Shown here one piece after another: positions 8,569 through 16,975 of a stretch of DNA of 42,215 nt. The notes under the pieces are model-generated. The model made no database searches, was not told where the DNA came from, and worked only from the letters and a program-made list of their open reading frames with translations. The DNA comes from Theionarchaea archaeon. Lineage in GTDB: Archaea > Methanobacteriota_B > Thermococci > Methanofastidiosales > SZ-28-30. Position 1 is the first letter of the stretch, and each line of letters opens with the position of its first letter. The stretch lies in assembly GCA_018992685.1 (NCBI GenBank), contig JACVGT010000004.1, positions 1 to 42,215 of the forward strand, written 5' to 3'. The position numbers and the translations under genes were made by a program.

Positions 8569-8730
8569 GATTTCCCCTTCCGCCATATTCTTTCCTCCTA
8601 TGAGTCTGCTTTTAGCACAAAACACGATCCGGGGTAATCCCATTAATACCTTTTGAGGTAGGAGAGAAATGCGGGGTCGAGTAAGGAGGCATAAGGGATC
8701 ACCCAAACGGGAAGGAGGGATCTTCCCTCC
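8569..8730. repeat. Possible degenerate repeat element, copy 2, with end hairpin
   Basis: Begins GATTTCCCCTTCC (8569-8581); AGGAGGCATAAGG recurs at 8684-8696. The right edge carries a perfect 7-bp hairpin, GGAGGGA-TCT-TCCCTCC (8714-8730). CGGGAAGGAGGGATC at the right resembles the reverse complement of the left end of copy 1 (12 of 15), as in a MITE-like element. The hairpin could also serve the end of the minus-strand peptidase gene. Confidence 0.35.
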
Positions 8731-8755
8731 TCTTCCCCAGAATAGGTGCTTTTTT

Positions 8756-9769
8756 CTAAGGTGAAGGAGAGATTCTCTTGAAGTATTCAGTATAGATTTT
8801 TTCTGCTTTCTTGACCTGGTCAATATTCACGTATTCGTTCTTCTGGTGGGCCATTTCCTGTTCTCCAGGGCCGAAAATGACAACGGGGGCAGGAGGTGAG
8901 AATTTGATGGCCTCAGTGGCGAAGTAGCAGGTGCATGCTCCTGAAGCCAGTTCTAGAAGGATTTGAATCTCTTTTCTGGCACTATCAATAGAGATGGGAG
9001 GAAGATCGTACTTCACTGTTAAAGGCAACTCTGTCAGGATTTCCATGTTCTGGATTACATCCTCTTTTTTCATGGTAGGGGGGTACCTGACATCGAATTG
9101 GACCGTGCAGGTGTCTGCAGTGACGTTAATTTGTGAGCCACCTTCTATCAATCCGACATTGATGGTCATTCCTTCTTTTTGTGTGTAGGGAGTAACGGAA
9201 TTGAGGTGCTTCACCATGGAAAGTATAGCGTTATCACCTATCCAGGGCATACTCCCATGGGAGGGTTTTCCTTTGACTGTACCTTCGAGCCAGAGAACTC
9301 CCTTTTCTCCCGTTCCTACCTTAAGGCCTGTGGGCTCACCCACCAGAACAATGGGAGCTTTTCTTAGAGCGTCTGTTCTGGCCAGGTCTTCAGCTCCTTT
9401 CATTCCTATTTCTTCGTCTGTTGTAAAGGCTATACTGAAAGGGACATCATCTCTGAGTGTTTCAGCAGTTGCAATCATGGCGGCGCATCCTGATTTCATG
9501 TCAGTGCTTCCTCTGCCGTAAAGGTTACCATTGATGATCTGCCCCTGTTCATAGTCCCACTCGCCCATAACGACCGTATCCAGATGACCAGAGAAAACAG
9601 GGCCTCCAGCACCGAATTCAGCCAGAATTGCCGGTTTCTGTTCTGGACCGCATTGTGTGATGTGAGCACCAAGATCAGTGAGCATATCTGTGACATGAGA
9701 AATGATAGGTCTCCCGTCAGTGTGGCTTTCAATAGCGATGAGCTCCTTGAGTACATTAACGACATCCAT
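8756..9769 (-). CDS. M20 family metallopeptidase (ArgE/DapE/LysK-like)
   Basis: 337 residues. A two-zinc amidohydrolase or peptidase of the M20 family. Metal and catalytic motifs: SGHLDTV (H62, D64), GRGSTDMKSG (bridging D90), TTDEEIG (E119/E120) and GEPTGL; the dimerisation domain contains KGKPSHGSMPWIGDNAI; the last ligand region is MAHQKNEYV. Likely substrates are N-acylated amino acids (acetylornithine, succinyl-diaminopimelate or acetyl-lysine), or short peptides. The neighbours do not point to an amino acid pathway, so the substrate is open. Leaderless transcription is suggested by a TATA box about 25 nt before ATG 9769. Confidence 0.85.
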   Translation of the reverse strand: MDVVNVLKELIAIESHTDGRPIISHVTDMLTDLGAHITQCGPEQKPAILAEFGAGGPVFSGHLDTVVMGEWDYEQGQIINGNLYGRGSTDMKSGCAAMIATAETLRDDVPFSIAFTTDEEIGMKGAEDLARTDALRKAPIVLVGEPTGLKVGTGEKGVLWLEGTVKGKPSHGSMPWIGDNAILSMVKHLNSVTPYTQKEGMTINVGLIEGGSQINVTADTCTVQFDVRYPPTMKKEDVIQNMEILTELPLTVKYDLPPISIDSARKEIQILLELASGACTCYFATEAIKFSPPAPVVIFGPGEQEMAHQKNEYVNIDQVKKAEKIYTEYFKRISPSP

Positions 9770-9789
9770 AGGGCATACACTGATCTATA

Positions 9790-9800
9790 GAATATATGTC
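9790..9800 (-). promoter_or_regulatory. TATA box of the M20 peptidase gene
   Basis: Minus strand reads GACATATATTC. Distance to ATG 9769 is about 25 nt, as expected for a leaderless transcript. Confidence 0.5.
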
Positions 9801-9867
9801 TTTTTCCATCTACCCAAGGGGAAGGTCCACCTGATGACCACACTCTCTCTGAAGAGTCTGAATAGGA

Positions 9868-10365
9868 TTAATGCTCGATCTTGTCATGGAGCAGCTTCTC
9901 GAATGCTGCAGCATCCTCGGGTGAAAAGGCTTTCTGGGATATGACAGTGAATGTTATAGCCGAGAAAGAGAGGAGATAGTAGCCTGAAACAACTCTGGAA
10001 GCGATAACGCCGTTCCACTTCATTTTGCTCAGGCCACGTTCTGTCTCCATGGAAATGTCACCATCATCGAAAGTGTACGAAGTAGGAAGAAAGAACGAAG
10101 AATTCTTGGAAGTATAGGCAAGATACACGGCACTCACAACGACAGTGAGTGTATGGAACAGCATCAGGCTCCAGATAACAAGAAGAAGGCACAAAGGGGC
10201 ATCTGTGACACGGAAGAGGTACGTTGCTATCACTAACATAGTCAGGGCGAAAGGAGTCCCCCAGGACTTGAAGGCTAGGATCAGGTTGATTTTCATATAT
10301 GCTGGTTTTGTCAATACGCTTTTTACTGTAATAGGCAGATCATGAGATGTCCGAATTTGATCCAT
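9868..10365 (-). CDS. YcxB-like two-TM membrane protein
   Basis: 165 residues. Two membrane segments are seen at about residues 38-54 (TPFALTMLVIATYLF) and 58-84 (LCLLLVIWSLMLFHTLTVVVSAVYLAY). The soluble C-terminal part, TFDDGDISMETERGLSKMKWNGV and FTVISQKAFSPEDAAAFEKLL, fits the YcxB-like C-terminal domain (PH-like fold) found in small membrane proteins of unknown role. The start ATG 10365 has no ribosome binding site; a CCTTAAGAG box about 27 nt upstream on the minus strand would make it leaderless. No functional partner is apparent. Confidence 0.65.
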   Translation of the reverse strand: MDQIRTSHDLPITVKSVLTKPAYMKINLILAFKSWGTPFALTMLVIATYLFRVTDAPLCLLLVIWSLMLFHTLTVVVSAVYLAYTSKNSSFFLPTSYTFDDGDISMETERGLSKMKWNGVIASRVVSGYYLLSFSAITFTVISQKAFSPEDAAAFEKLLHDKIEH

Positions 10366-10603
10366 GCCTTTGTTCGTACGTACCTCTCTTAAGGCTATGT
10401 CTTATTTCCTCGATATGGCAGCATATGTGGACATAATTTCAGGGCATGGGAAGAAGATGTACTCAGGGATTTCTGAGAGCGGTGGAAGAATATCTATTAG
10501 AAGAAAACGGAAATGTCAAGAATTCTTATATTTGAGCAGCAATACTCTTTATAATAACAAATAGGCAATGGGAGACAGATCAGGTGCCAGCCCTGGGTGC
10601 AAC

Positions 10604-10614
10604 CTTTTAAAAGG
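10604..10614 (+). promoter_or_regulatory. TATA-like box of the MFS gene
   Basis: CCTTTTAAAAGGG lies about 26 nt before ATG 10634, which would make the transcript leaderless and picks that ATG over the upstream one at 10568. A second TATA-like block (CTTTATAATAAC, about 10546-10557) lies further up. Confidence 0.45.
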
Positions 10615-10633
10615 GCACTTGATATTACTCCCC

Positions 10634-11812
10634 ATGCTGGATGAACTGCGCAGCTTCAGCAGAAATGCTGCACTGTTTCTCGTTTCAGTAAGCATATCTT
10701 CTGTAGGTACAGGTATATTCTACCTGGTATTCAATATCTATGTTACTGAAGGCCTCCATTATTCAGAATACTTTCTGGGGGTGCTCTTATCTGCCAGTTC
10801 TATCTCTGCAGCAGTGTTCTCGCTTCCCGGGGGCATCCTGGGAGACAGGGTTGGAAGGAAACGCTGCATAATCTTAGGGACAGCTATTGTGGCACTGTCC
10901 ATGGGCGGATTAATTCGGTTCACCTCACAGACTGTTCTGGTGGCAATGAATGCCCTCCTGGGATTTGGAAGCACTCTGAACTATGTGTCATTTGCTCCTT
11001 TCATGATGGAAAATGCGACCCAGAAGGGACGAGTGCATTTATTCAGTGTCCAGGCTGCCCTGAACATATTGGGGTATACCCTGGGTGCATATCTGGGCGG
11101 GACGTTCCCTTCCCTGCTCAACGGTGACCAGACAGGTGCTCTAAGGACTACCCTTTTGATAGGGATGCTCCTGTGTTGCACAGCAGTCTTTCCGCTCCTG
11201 ATGTTACAGGAGGAGAGGAAGAGAACCATGTTTTCCACGAGAATTGTGGTCAGCCGGGCCTTGTTGAAGCGATTCCTCATAACTAATGTACTCATCGGGT
11301 TTGGCGCAGGGCTCATCGTTCCTTTCTTCAACATCTTCTTCAGGGTGAGAATGCAGGCTAGCATGGAGGTAATTGGACTCATTTTTGCCATTGGCAATGT
11401 CACTATGGGCATAGCCACATTTGTCGCCGCTCCTCTGGCATCAAGGTGGGGAAAGGTTCGTTCAATCGTTTTGACAGAGCTGGGGTCACTGCCTTTCCTG
11501 TTGATGATTGCATATTCTCCCCGGCTCGAACTGGTCACCGTGGGATTCATTGCCCGAGGGGCTCTTATGAACATGGGAAATCCTATCAGTTCTGCTTTCT
11601 TAATGGAGAATATGAAGGAGGAAGAGAGAGCGACTGCCAATGGGATTGTCATGGCTGGATGGAACGGGTCCTGGGCTGTTTCGAACGTTGCAGCAGGCAA
11701 CCTCATGAGTCGGGGTATGTACGAACTGCCTTTTCTGATAACCAGTGCGCTGTACACCATTTCCAGTGTATTGTACTATGTGTTCTTCAGATCACTTGAA
11801 AAAACTCACTAG
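10634..11812 (+). CDS. MFS transporter
   Basis: 392 residues with about 12 membrane segments. The signature between helices 2 and 3 is GGILGDRVGRKRCIILG, and the second half repeats the pattern less clearly (APLASRWGKVRSIVLTELG). This is a proton-coupled exporter or importer of unknown substrate. ATG 10634 is chosen over 10568 because the residues added by the earlier start are not hydrophobic or conserved-looking and the TATA box fits. It stands alone. Its product differs from the MFS protein at 34529 in the peptide locus. Confidence 0.85.
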   Translation: MLDELRSFSRNAALFLVSVSISSVGTGIFYLVFNIYVTEGLHYSEYFLGVLLSASSISAAVFSLPGGILGDRVGRKRCIILGTAIVALSMGGLIRFTSQTVLVAMNALLGFGSTLNYVSFAPFMMENATQKGRVHLFSVQAALNILGYTLGAYLGGTFPSLLNGDQTGALRTTLLIGMLLCCTAVFPLLMLQEERKRTMFSTRIVVSRALLKRFLITNVLIGFGAGLIVPFFNIFFRVRMQASMEVIGLIFAIGNVTMGIATFVAAPLASRWGKVRSIVLTELGSLPFLLMIAYSPRLELVTVGFIARGALMNMGNPISSAFLMENMKEEERATANGIVMAGWNGSWAVSNVAAGNLMSRGMYELPFLITSALYTISSVLYYVFFRSLEKTH

Positions 11813-11973
11813 GCAGGCCTCCTGCAGATCTCGAGGCAGATTCCATGGGTGAATTTTTCGATCCCCATTGTGATTCATAGGTGGGTCTGCAAAAATATTG
11901 GATGGCTTAGAGTACTTCAATAATGGATATGCAAGATGATCACGCGGTCAGAAAGTAGCATGGTGAGAGCAAA

Positions 11974-11983
11974 GGTTATAAGA
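11974..11983 (+). promoter_or_regulatory. TATA box of the exported TPR protein gene
   Basis: GGTTATAAGA, about 40 nt before ATG 12020; transcription start near 12004 leaves a short leader containing GAGGTGA (12008-12014). Confidence 0.5.
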
Positions 11984-12019
11984 TTGGAATCCAACACAAT
12001 GGTAACAGAGGTGAACTAA

Positions 12020-13372
12020 ATGAAGACTCTGATTGGTATGATCCTGGGCGTACTCATTATTGGGAATATATGGTTCTATCCTCTTGTGGCCACTGGAGAA
12101 AGATTTGAGGACAGCTATTATGTATGGAACTTCGATATTGATCAATCCGGAATGGTTCACGTGGAAGTGGAATTTCACATTTTTGCAGTCCCTTTCAGGA
12201 TGACGACATGGGAACTAAGCTACGATAGAAAATGGGGAGACAAAATGACAAATATCGAGGCACAAGAAAAGACTGGTGAGGATATAAAGGTAGAAATGAA
12301 GCAATACAGTGAGACAGTTCAGTATTCTTACCGATTCAGACCGAAAAGCGCAGGTGAAGACATAGAATTCACTGTCGAATATGATCTGGAAGACGGTCTC
12401 ATCGAGATTGTGGACGAGGTTTCATATTTTGAGTTCTGGTGGACATCTGGAGAAAATTTCATGCACTTTCTTACCGATGTCTATCTGCCTGCTGGCAGTG
12501 AAGTGCTGTTCATCAGTGAGCTGGAGCCCCAAGAGGTAAGCGGGAGGACCAAACCCATAGTTCACTTTGAGGGGAAGACAAAAGGCATGGGAGTACGAAA
12601 TGGGATTGGAGTAGCGTTCTCTGAAGTGGGTAAATCGAATTTGGAGGAAGGTGATGGGGCCTACAATGCCGAAGAGTATGTAGAAGCCAGGTCGTATTAT
12701 GAGGAAGCCCTGGCCTTTTATGAGGGTATAAATCCTTTTTATGGTATGGGGAGCGATGAGTACTTTGGAGAGTTATCAGAAGAGTTTGATGTACTGATAC
12801 AGCCCACGTACATGGGATTTTCCTCTGTGTCTGCCTACACACAGGTCTTGGAAAACCTCAGGGATAAGATAGAAATGTGCCAGGAAAAGGCGGAAGAGAA
12901 AACAAGAGAGGCAGATACGCTGTTTTCTGAAGGCAAGGCCTTGTTTGAAGAAAAGAAGTATGAGGGAGCCCTGGAGACCTTTCAGAAAGCCCAGGAATTA
13001 TATCGTTCTCAGGGGGAGAGCGAGAAGGCGGAATTATGTCAGCAATACAGTGACATGTGTTCTGGATTTATTGAGGAGCAAAGGAAGAGGGAGGAGGCCA
13101 ACAGGCTACTTGGGGAAGGGATTGCCTACTCTGAGCAGGGAGATTGTGGATTGGCCGTGGAGAAGTTAGAACAGGCTTTGTCTCTGTATGAGGAATTAGG
13201 TGATGAGGAGAAAGCGCAGGAATGTACGGACAGAATACAATCTTGTGAAGGCCAGGAAGAGGAGGAATCTGAAGACGGTGGATTCTGCTTGGGGAGTACG
13301 TTCATTCTGCTTGGGTTAGGACTACTCATGTTCAGTAAGAAGCGGACACAGGGCAGATCTGCTCACGACTAG
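12020..13372 (+). CDS. Exported TPR protein with C-terminal membrane anchor
   Basis: 450 residues. An N-terminal hydrophobic segment (residues 3-24, LIGMILGVLIIGNIWFYPLV) is a signal peptide or anchor. Residues about 35-205 form a beta-rich domain I do not recognise. About 210-420 contain TPR-like helical pairs (YNAEEYVEARSYYEEALAFY, LFEEKKYEGALETFQKAQELY, AYSEQGDCGLAVEKLEQALSLY). An acidic stretch EEEESEDGG is followed by FCLGSTFILLGLGLLMFSKKR, a C-terminal membrane anchor with basic stop-transfer. The likely location is the outer face of the membrane. The DNA of its last 36 codons is repeated at 23355-23462. It lies just upstream of the first peptide-maturation locus; a link is not shown. 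Confidence 0.72.
   Translation: MKTLIGMILGVLIIGNIWFYPLVATGERFEDSYYVWNFDIDQSGMVHVEVEFHIFAVPFRMTTWELSYDRKWGDKMTNIEAQEKTGEDIKVEMKQYSETVQYSYRFRPKSAGEDIEFTVEYDLEDGLIEIVDEVSYFEFWWTSGENFMHFLTDVYLPAGSEVLFISELEPQEVSGRTKPIVHFEGKTKGMGVRNGIGVAFSEVGKSNLEEGDGAYNAEEYVEARSYYEEALAFYEGINPFYGMGSDEYFGELSEEFDVLIQPTYMGFSSVSAYTQVLENLRDKIEMCQEKAEEKTREADTLFSEGKALFEEKKYEGALETFQKAQELYRSQGESEKAELCQQYSDMCSGFIEEQRKREEANRLLGEGIAYSEQGDCGLAVEKLEQALSLYEELGDEEKAQECTDRIQSCEGQEEEESEDGGFCLGSTFILLGLGLLMFSKKRTQGRSAHD
13228..13335 (+). repeat. Direct repeat, left copy (3' end of TPR gene)
   Basis: This 108-bp segment, coding DRIQSCEGQEEEESEDGG and the membrane anchor, aligns with 23355-23462 with 99 of 108 identical bases by my hand count and no gaps. 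The two copies bracket the whole first peptide-maturation locus in the same orientation. Confidence 0.9.
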
Positions 13373-13400
13373 AGAGGAACCTTCATACTGGCACGCAGAT

Positions 13401-13415
13401 GGGCTTTTTTCTGCC
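13401..13415 (+). terminator. Probable terminator of TPR gene
   Basis: GGGC-TTTTTTCT-GCCC: a short stem whose loop is a run of six T. Thirty bases after the stop codon. T-rich stretches terminate archaeal RNA polymerase, so this is plausible. Confidence 0.4.
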
Positions 13416-13864
13416 CCGTGCTTTCCGAACACCTCGATAGGGCATTGATACTCTGCACCAAGAGAGTGACAGGACAGGAAAACAGGCGCCTAACGGTTTC
13501 GGGAGTTCTACAGAATTCTCTTGCATTTTTGAGATTAGCTACGAGTTGCCTCTTTATGGCTCGGTTTCGCCAATCGCACGGATCCTTCTGATTTTTGCAC
13601 ATGGAAGCTGCAAGAAATCAAATGGATCTACATGAGGGGAGTTCGTCCTATTTCTTCTTGTGCACCTCTCTTTCTTGGAAATGGCTCGAATGTGGAGTTT
13701 GGCCTGATATATATGCAGGTTTGGACTGTGAGGAGTCTGATTTCTCAAGAAGAATGAAATGACTGTAAACTGTGCACCCATGGATAGTGGAATTGCTTTC
13801 CCTTCGTTGAAAAATCATCCAGACAGAGAATCGTGCAATACCACAAGAAAAAGATTAGCAAACA

Positions 13865-13874
13865 TTTATAAATA
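13865..13874 (+). promoter_or_regulatory. TATA box of Cys-rich precursor gene
   Basis: TTTATAAATA followed by CTGG. Expected start near 13895, giving a leader of about 65 nt. The 11-mer TTATAAATACT is shared with the promoter of the second precursor at 29214-29224. Confidence 0.65.
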
Positions 13875-13961
13875 CTGGAACGATACAGATGGTGCTACTC
13901 AGAGATATTCCATCGATGAGGAAATACTGAATTGGCATAAACCACCAAGGAGGTGTTGTAC

Positions 13962-14156
13962 ATGAGAATGGAATCGTTGAATGAACCAAACCTTTTGGGA
14001 ATTGAATCAGTGGACACGCCCGGATGGGATGGCATAGCTGTGGAAGACATTTCTTCGCCCTCGGCAACACCCGTTATGGTAAATCCAACGGGAAAATGTG
14101 GGGGCTGTGCGTGCGGATGCTTCGTTGTCAATTGCATGGGCCTTTCCGCATGCTGA
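13962..14156 (+). CDS. RiPP precursor peptide with Cys-rich core
   Basis: 64 residues, ATG start with a strong AAGGAGGTG (13947-13955) six bases upstream. Residues 1-45 are a polar, acidic leader (LLGIESVDTPGWDGIAVEDI), free of cysteine. The last 19 residues are CGGCACGCFVVNCMGLSAC: six cysteines (46, 49, 51, 53, 58, 64), glycine-rich, ending in Cys. This is the make-up of sactipeptide/ranthipeptide precursors, where SPASM radical SAM enzymes build thioether bridges from Cys sulfur to backbone or side-chain carbons. Four radical SAM genes, one with RRE domains, follow directly from 46 nt downstream. It is not the bacterial SCIFF peptide by sequence. The number and place of links are unknown. 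A metal-binding peptide is the main alternative. Confidence 0.82.
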   Translation: MRMESLNEPNLLGIESVDTPGWDGIAVEDISSPSATPVMVNPTGKCGGCACGCFVVNCMGLSAC

Positions 14157-14202
14157 GGCGACTCCAGGATTTCTGCAACACTGCCGATAGGAGGGCTAAA
14201 AA

Positions 14203-15567
14203 GTGCACCAATCGCGACTTAACACACTCGTGAAGGTAGGTGCGGACGAGTATCTACTTTTTAATCAAGTGACGGGAAATCTTGCCCTTGTCGACAAGGA
14301 AGTTGTTGACTTCCTTGAAATCCCGGACAATGAGGGCAATCCCGTTTCTTTTCTTTTGAAAGAGAAGGGGTTTCTCATTGAAGATGACATCGTTGAGGAT
14401 GCAGACTACTTGTGTTCTGTTCCCAAGGAGAAAGGGGAATCTCTCTTGAGGCATATCATCGTTGTCACGTATCAATGCAATCTGAGATGCTCGTACTGCT
14501 ACCAGGATGATGTGCTTTCCACACATCCTGCTGGATGGGAAACACGGGTATTGACAAGGCACCTGGTAGACGACCTGTACGACGCGATACTCTCTGCAGA
14601 GAACATCCTGTCGCACACAGGAAGCCACATTGTACTGTATGGTGGTGAGCCTTTTCTATTTCAAAACAGAGAAATTGTGGAATACATATTGAAGAAAGGA
14701 AAGGACCTTGGTTACACATTTAGAGCGATAACCAACGGAACACAGGTGGAAGCATTTGTTGACATGTTCAGAGAATATGATGTACATTCTCTTTCCATAA
14801 CACTGGATGGTCCGAAAGATATTCATGATTCTCGTCGATCAAAAGCGAATGGTAAAGGTACATTTGATGATATTATAGCCAACATTGAGATTTTGCTGAA
14901 AAATGATATTCATACTAGAATTCGAACCAATATCGATGAACAGAACCTGAAACACCTGCCACAGCTCTTGAGATTCTTTGAAGAAAGAGAATGGGATGAT
15001 AATCCATATATTGACCTCTTGTTCGCCTTTACCAGGCAGAGGAATCAAAAAGAGGTGCAGAATATTCCACAGAGTTTTTCTGAATTCCTTGCACTTCTCG
15101 AGCGTATGGATGTTGGCAAAGACCCGTGGCTGCGAGATGTGATCCTGGATCTCCTCTCAGGAACCACGCTGGCGAAGGCTATCCTTGGAAGATCACAACC
15201 ATCTAAATCCACCTCCTGGCAGTGTCCAGCAGTTGGACATGACCTGGCATATGATCCATATGGAAACATCTACGTGTGCCAACAAGTTCTTGGAAATGAG
15301 GTTCACAGTGTGGGACGGTATTCTCCCACATTTGAGTTGACCAAGAACTTTGGACAGTGGCAAGACAGGACTCTTGTTAATTTACCACGGTGTCTGGAAT
15401 GTGAATATGCATCACTCTGTGGTGGTGGATGTCCTATTTCGGCATTCAACACGTCCGGGACAATAATGGAGCCCTCACAGTCCCAGTGCAAGAGTGTGGA
15501 AGCCTACGTACATGAAGTCATTCCGCAACTTTACAGGATGGTTAAGAGAGGGTTCTTCCATGAGTAA
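14203..15567 (+). CDS. Radical SAM/SPASM peptide maturase 1
   Basis: 454 residues; GTG start with AGGAGGG six bases upstream. An N-terminal domain (about 10-65, DEYLLFNQVTGNLALVDKEVVDFLE ... LKEKGFL by pattern) has the look of an RRE-type leader-binding module. The radical SAM motif is C92-NLR-C96-SY-C99, followed by YGGEPF. The C-terminal SPASM region starts with WQCPAVGHDLAYDPYGNIYVC and continues with C397, C400, C406, C410 (LCGGGC) and C429, enough for two auxiliary Fe-S clusters. Such enzymes oxidise peptide side chains or form thioether or C-C links. First maturase behind the Cys-rich precursor; it overlaps the next gene by 8 nt. Confidence 0.9.
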   Translation: MHQSRLNTLVKVGADEYLLFNQVTGNLALVDKEVVDFLEIPDNEGNPVSFLLKEKGFLIEDDIVEDADYLCSVPKEKGESLLRHIIVVTYQCNLRCSYCYQDDVLSTHPAGWETRVLTRHLVDDLYDAILSAENILSHTGSHIVLYGGEPFLFQNREIVEYILKKGKDLGYTFRAITNGTQVEAFVDMFREYDVHSLSITLDGPKDIHDSRRSKANGKGTFDDIIANIEILLKNDIHTRIRTNIDEQNLKHLPQLLRFFEEREWDDNPYIDLLFAFTRQRNQKEVQNIPQSFSEFLALLERMDVGKDPWLRDVILDLLSGTTLAKAILGRSQPSKSTSWQCPAVGHDLAYDPYGNIYVCQQVLGNEVHSVGRYSPTFELTKNFGQWQDRTLVNLPRCLECEYASLCGGGCPISAFNTSGTIMEPSQSQCKSVEAYVHEVIPQLYRMVKRGFFHE

Positions 15568-16975
15568 GATGAGACCTAGCTTCTACAATGTGTCTGTCAA
15601 AGTTGATGAAGACGAGTATTTATTGATGAACCCTCTCTCAGGTTCAGTAGATGTTGTTGATAAGGACGTCATAGATTTCCTAGAATCTTTCAAAGACACT
15701 TTTCAGCGTGCAGAAGCCAAGCAAGACGTCACTCAAACCTTGAGAGCGAGGAACTACCTGACTCAGAACGATAAGGAAGAAGAAATTGAAATGATGTCCA
15801 GGAAGTGCAGAAATCTCAACCGCATCAAAAGACTCTATTCTCATCATTTCACTGTAACGTATGACTGCAATATGAGATGTGCCTATTGTTTTGAGAATCC
15901 AGTAAGACCCAGAGAAAGAACGTGCAGCAGGATACTCAGCAATAAGCAAGTGGACAAGATTTTCGACATCATTGTGAAGCTCGATTCTGATATTGAGAGG
16001 GATACTGGTGGAATCCTCTGTTTGTGGGGAGGAGAACCCTTCATGCCTGAGACAGAGGACATAGTCAGATACATCTTCAGGAAGGGAGCAGAATTGGGAT
16101 ACAAGTTTGGCTACATCAACACGAATGGGCTGGCACTCACGGAGTTTGTTGAACTGCTGGAGGAATACAAGGTTCCTCTCATCAAAGTGACGCTTGATGG
16201 TCCCCCTGACATCCATGACAGGAGAAGAAAAACAGTTGATGGCTCCGGGACCTTTGACAGAATCGTTAAAGGCATAGAAGCTCTGAGCACAACAGGGGTG
16301 AAGGTAGGTCTAAGGACCAATATTGATTCCACAAATCTAGACCATCTTCCAGCTCTCCTGGATTTTTACGAGTCTCAGGGATGGCACAAAGACTCACATT
16401 TCTCATTTGCCCTAATGCCCACATATAGTGCATGGTGGGGAGATAGAGAGCTGAGCTGGAGGGAATGCATCCAGAAAGTTGAGGCCATGACAGAAAACCA
16501 TCCGCTGATGAGTATTTTTGAGACAAAATGGGAAACCAGAATTTTTGGATACCCCCGACCTTATGTGAAGGATATCGTCTTTGGGGGGGAGTGTATTCTA
16601 CCCAATTCCCACTATTGTAACGGATTCATGGTGAATATGTTATATGATCCATACGGGGACATCTATACCTGTCTGAAACTTTCTGGTGAGCCCGAACATA
16701 AAGTAGGAGTGTACATGCCTGAGTTTCAACTGAACAAGAACTACAGGTTGTGGCAGGAACGATCAGTTTTCAACATTCCAAAATGCAGGAACTGCAGCTA
16801 TTCGCCACTGTGCCGGGGCGGAAGTGCGTATCGGGCTTATTTGAAGACAGGAGACCTCACGGAACCCCACTGTGATACATTCAAGGACTTTCTTGAAGTC
16901 TTTGTGCCCCAGCTCTACAGACAATTCAAAGAGAGACGTTCTCAAGGATCCCAGGGGGGTAAAGATGAAACCTAG
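15560..16975 (+). CDS. Radical SAM/SPASM peptide maturase 2 (altered SPASM)
   Basis: 471 residues. ATG 15560 overlaps the previous stop; ATG 15569 (MRPSFYNV) is equally possible and is the position equivalent to the start of its duplicate. Motif C103-NMR-C107-AY-C110, then WGGEPF. The SPASM region has CNGFMVNMLYDPYGDIYTC, C409, C412, C418 and C438, but where maturase 1 and 3 have LCGGGC this one reads LCRGGS: a cysteine is replaced by Ser422 (AGT at 16823-16825). One auxiliary cluster may therefore have an open site or be ligated otherwise. It is a close tandem paralog of maturase 3: the two share 20 identical bases at the 5' end. A specialised role on the same peptide is likely. Confidence 0.9.
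   Translation: MSKMRPSFYNVSVKVDEDEYLLMNPLSGSVDVVDKDVIDFLESFKDTFQRAEAKQDVTQTLRARNYLTQNDKEEEIEMMSRKCRNLNRIKRLYSHHFTVTYDCNMRCAYCFENPVRPRERTCSRILSNKQVDKIFDIIVKLDSDIERDTGGILCLWGGEPFMPETEDIVRYIFRKGAELGYKFGYINTNGLALTEFVELLEEYKVPLIKVTLDGPPDIHDRRRKTVDGSGTFDRIVKGIEALSTTGVKVGLRTNIDSTNLDHLPALLDFYESQGWHKDSHFSFALMPTYSAWWGDRELSWRECIQKVEAMTENHPLMSIFETKWETRIFGYPRPYVKDIVFGGECILPNSHYCNGFMVNMLYDPYGDIYTCLKLSGEPEHKVGVYMPEFQLNKNYRLWQERSVFNIPKCRNCSYSPLCRGGSAYRAYLKTGDLTEPHCDTFKDFLEVFVPQLYRQFKERRSQGSQGGKDET

Larger units (their letters stand above)
8001..8755. other. Noncoding AT-rich region with dispersed repeats
   Basis: A 755-base stretch without a supported gene. It contains the V4R promoter, two copies of GATTTCCCCTTCC, two copies of AGGAGGCATAAGG, an AT-rich palindrome-like block around 8550-8562 (TTGATTATCAA) and a short hairpin at 8714-8730. 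Possible mobile-element relic or control region. Confidence 0.5.
13373..13961. other. Intergenic leader region of peptide locus 1
   Basis: About 590 bases. It holds the terminator of the TPR gene, a TATATATA-like spot at about 13701-13712, and the promoter of the precursor gene. An open frame spans 13759-13965 but has no ribosome binding site, contains the promoter and looks non-coding. Confidence 0.5.

Noticed and set aside
8540-8570. Fur/DtxR-like operator (TTGATTATCAA)
   Set aside because: It has no gene at a suitable distance and lies in a very AT-rich stretch where such a match is expected by chance.
8551-8823. 90-residue minus-strand frame over the repeat region
   Set aside because: Overlaps the end of the M20 gene, has no start signal and its translation follows the repeat, not a protein family.
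13759-13965. 68-residue open frame just before the Cys-rich precursor
   Set aside because: No ribosome binding site, it contains the precursor's TATA box, and its composition looks random.
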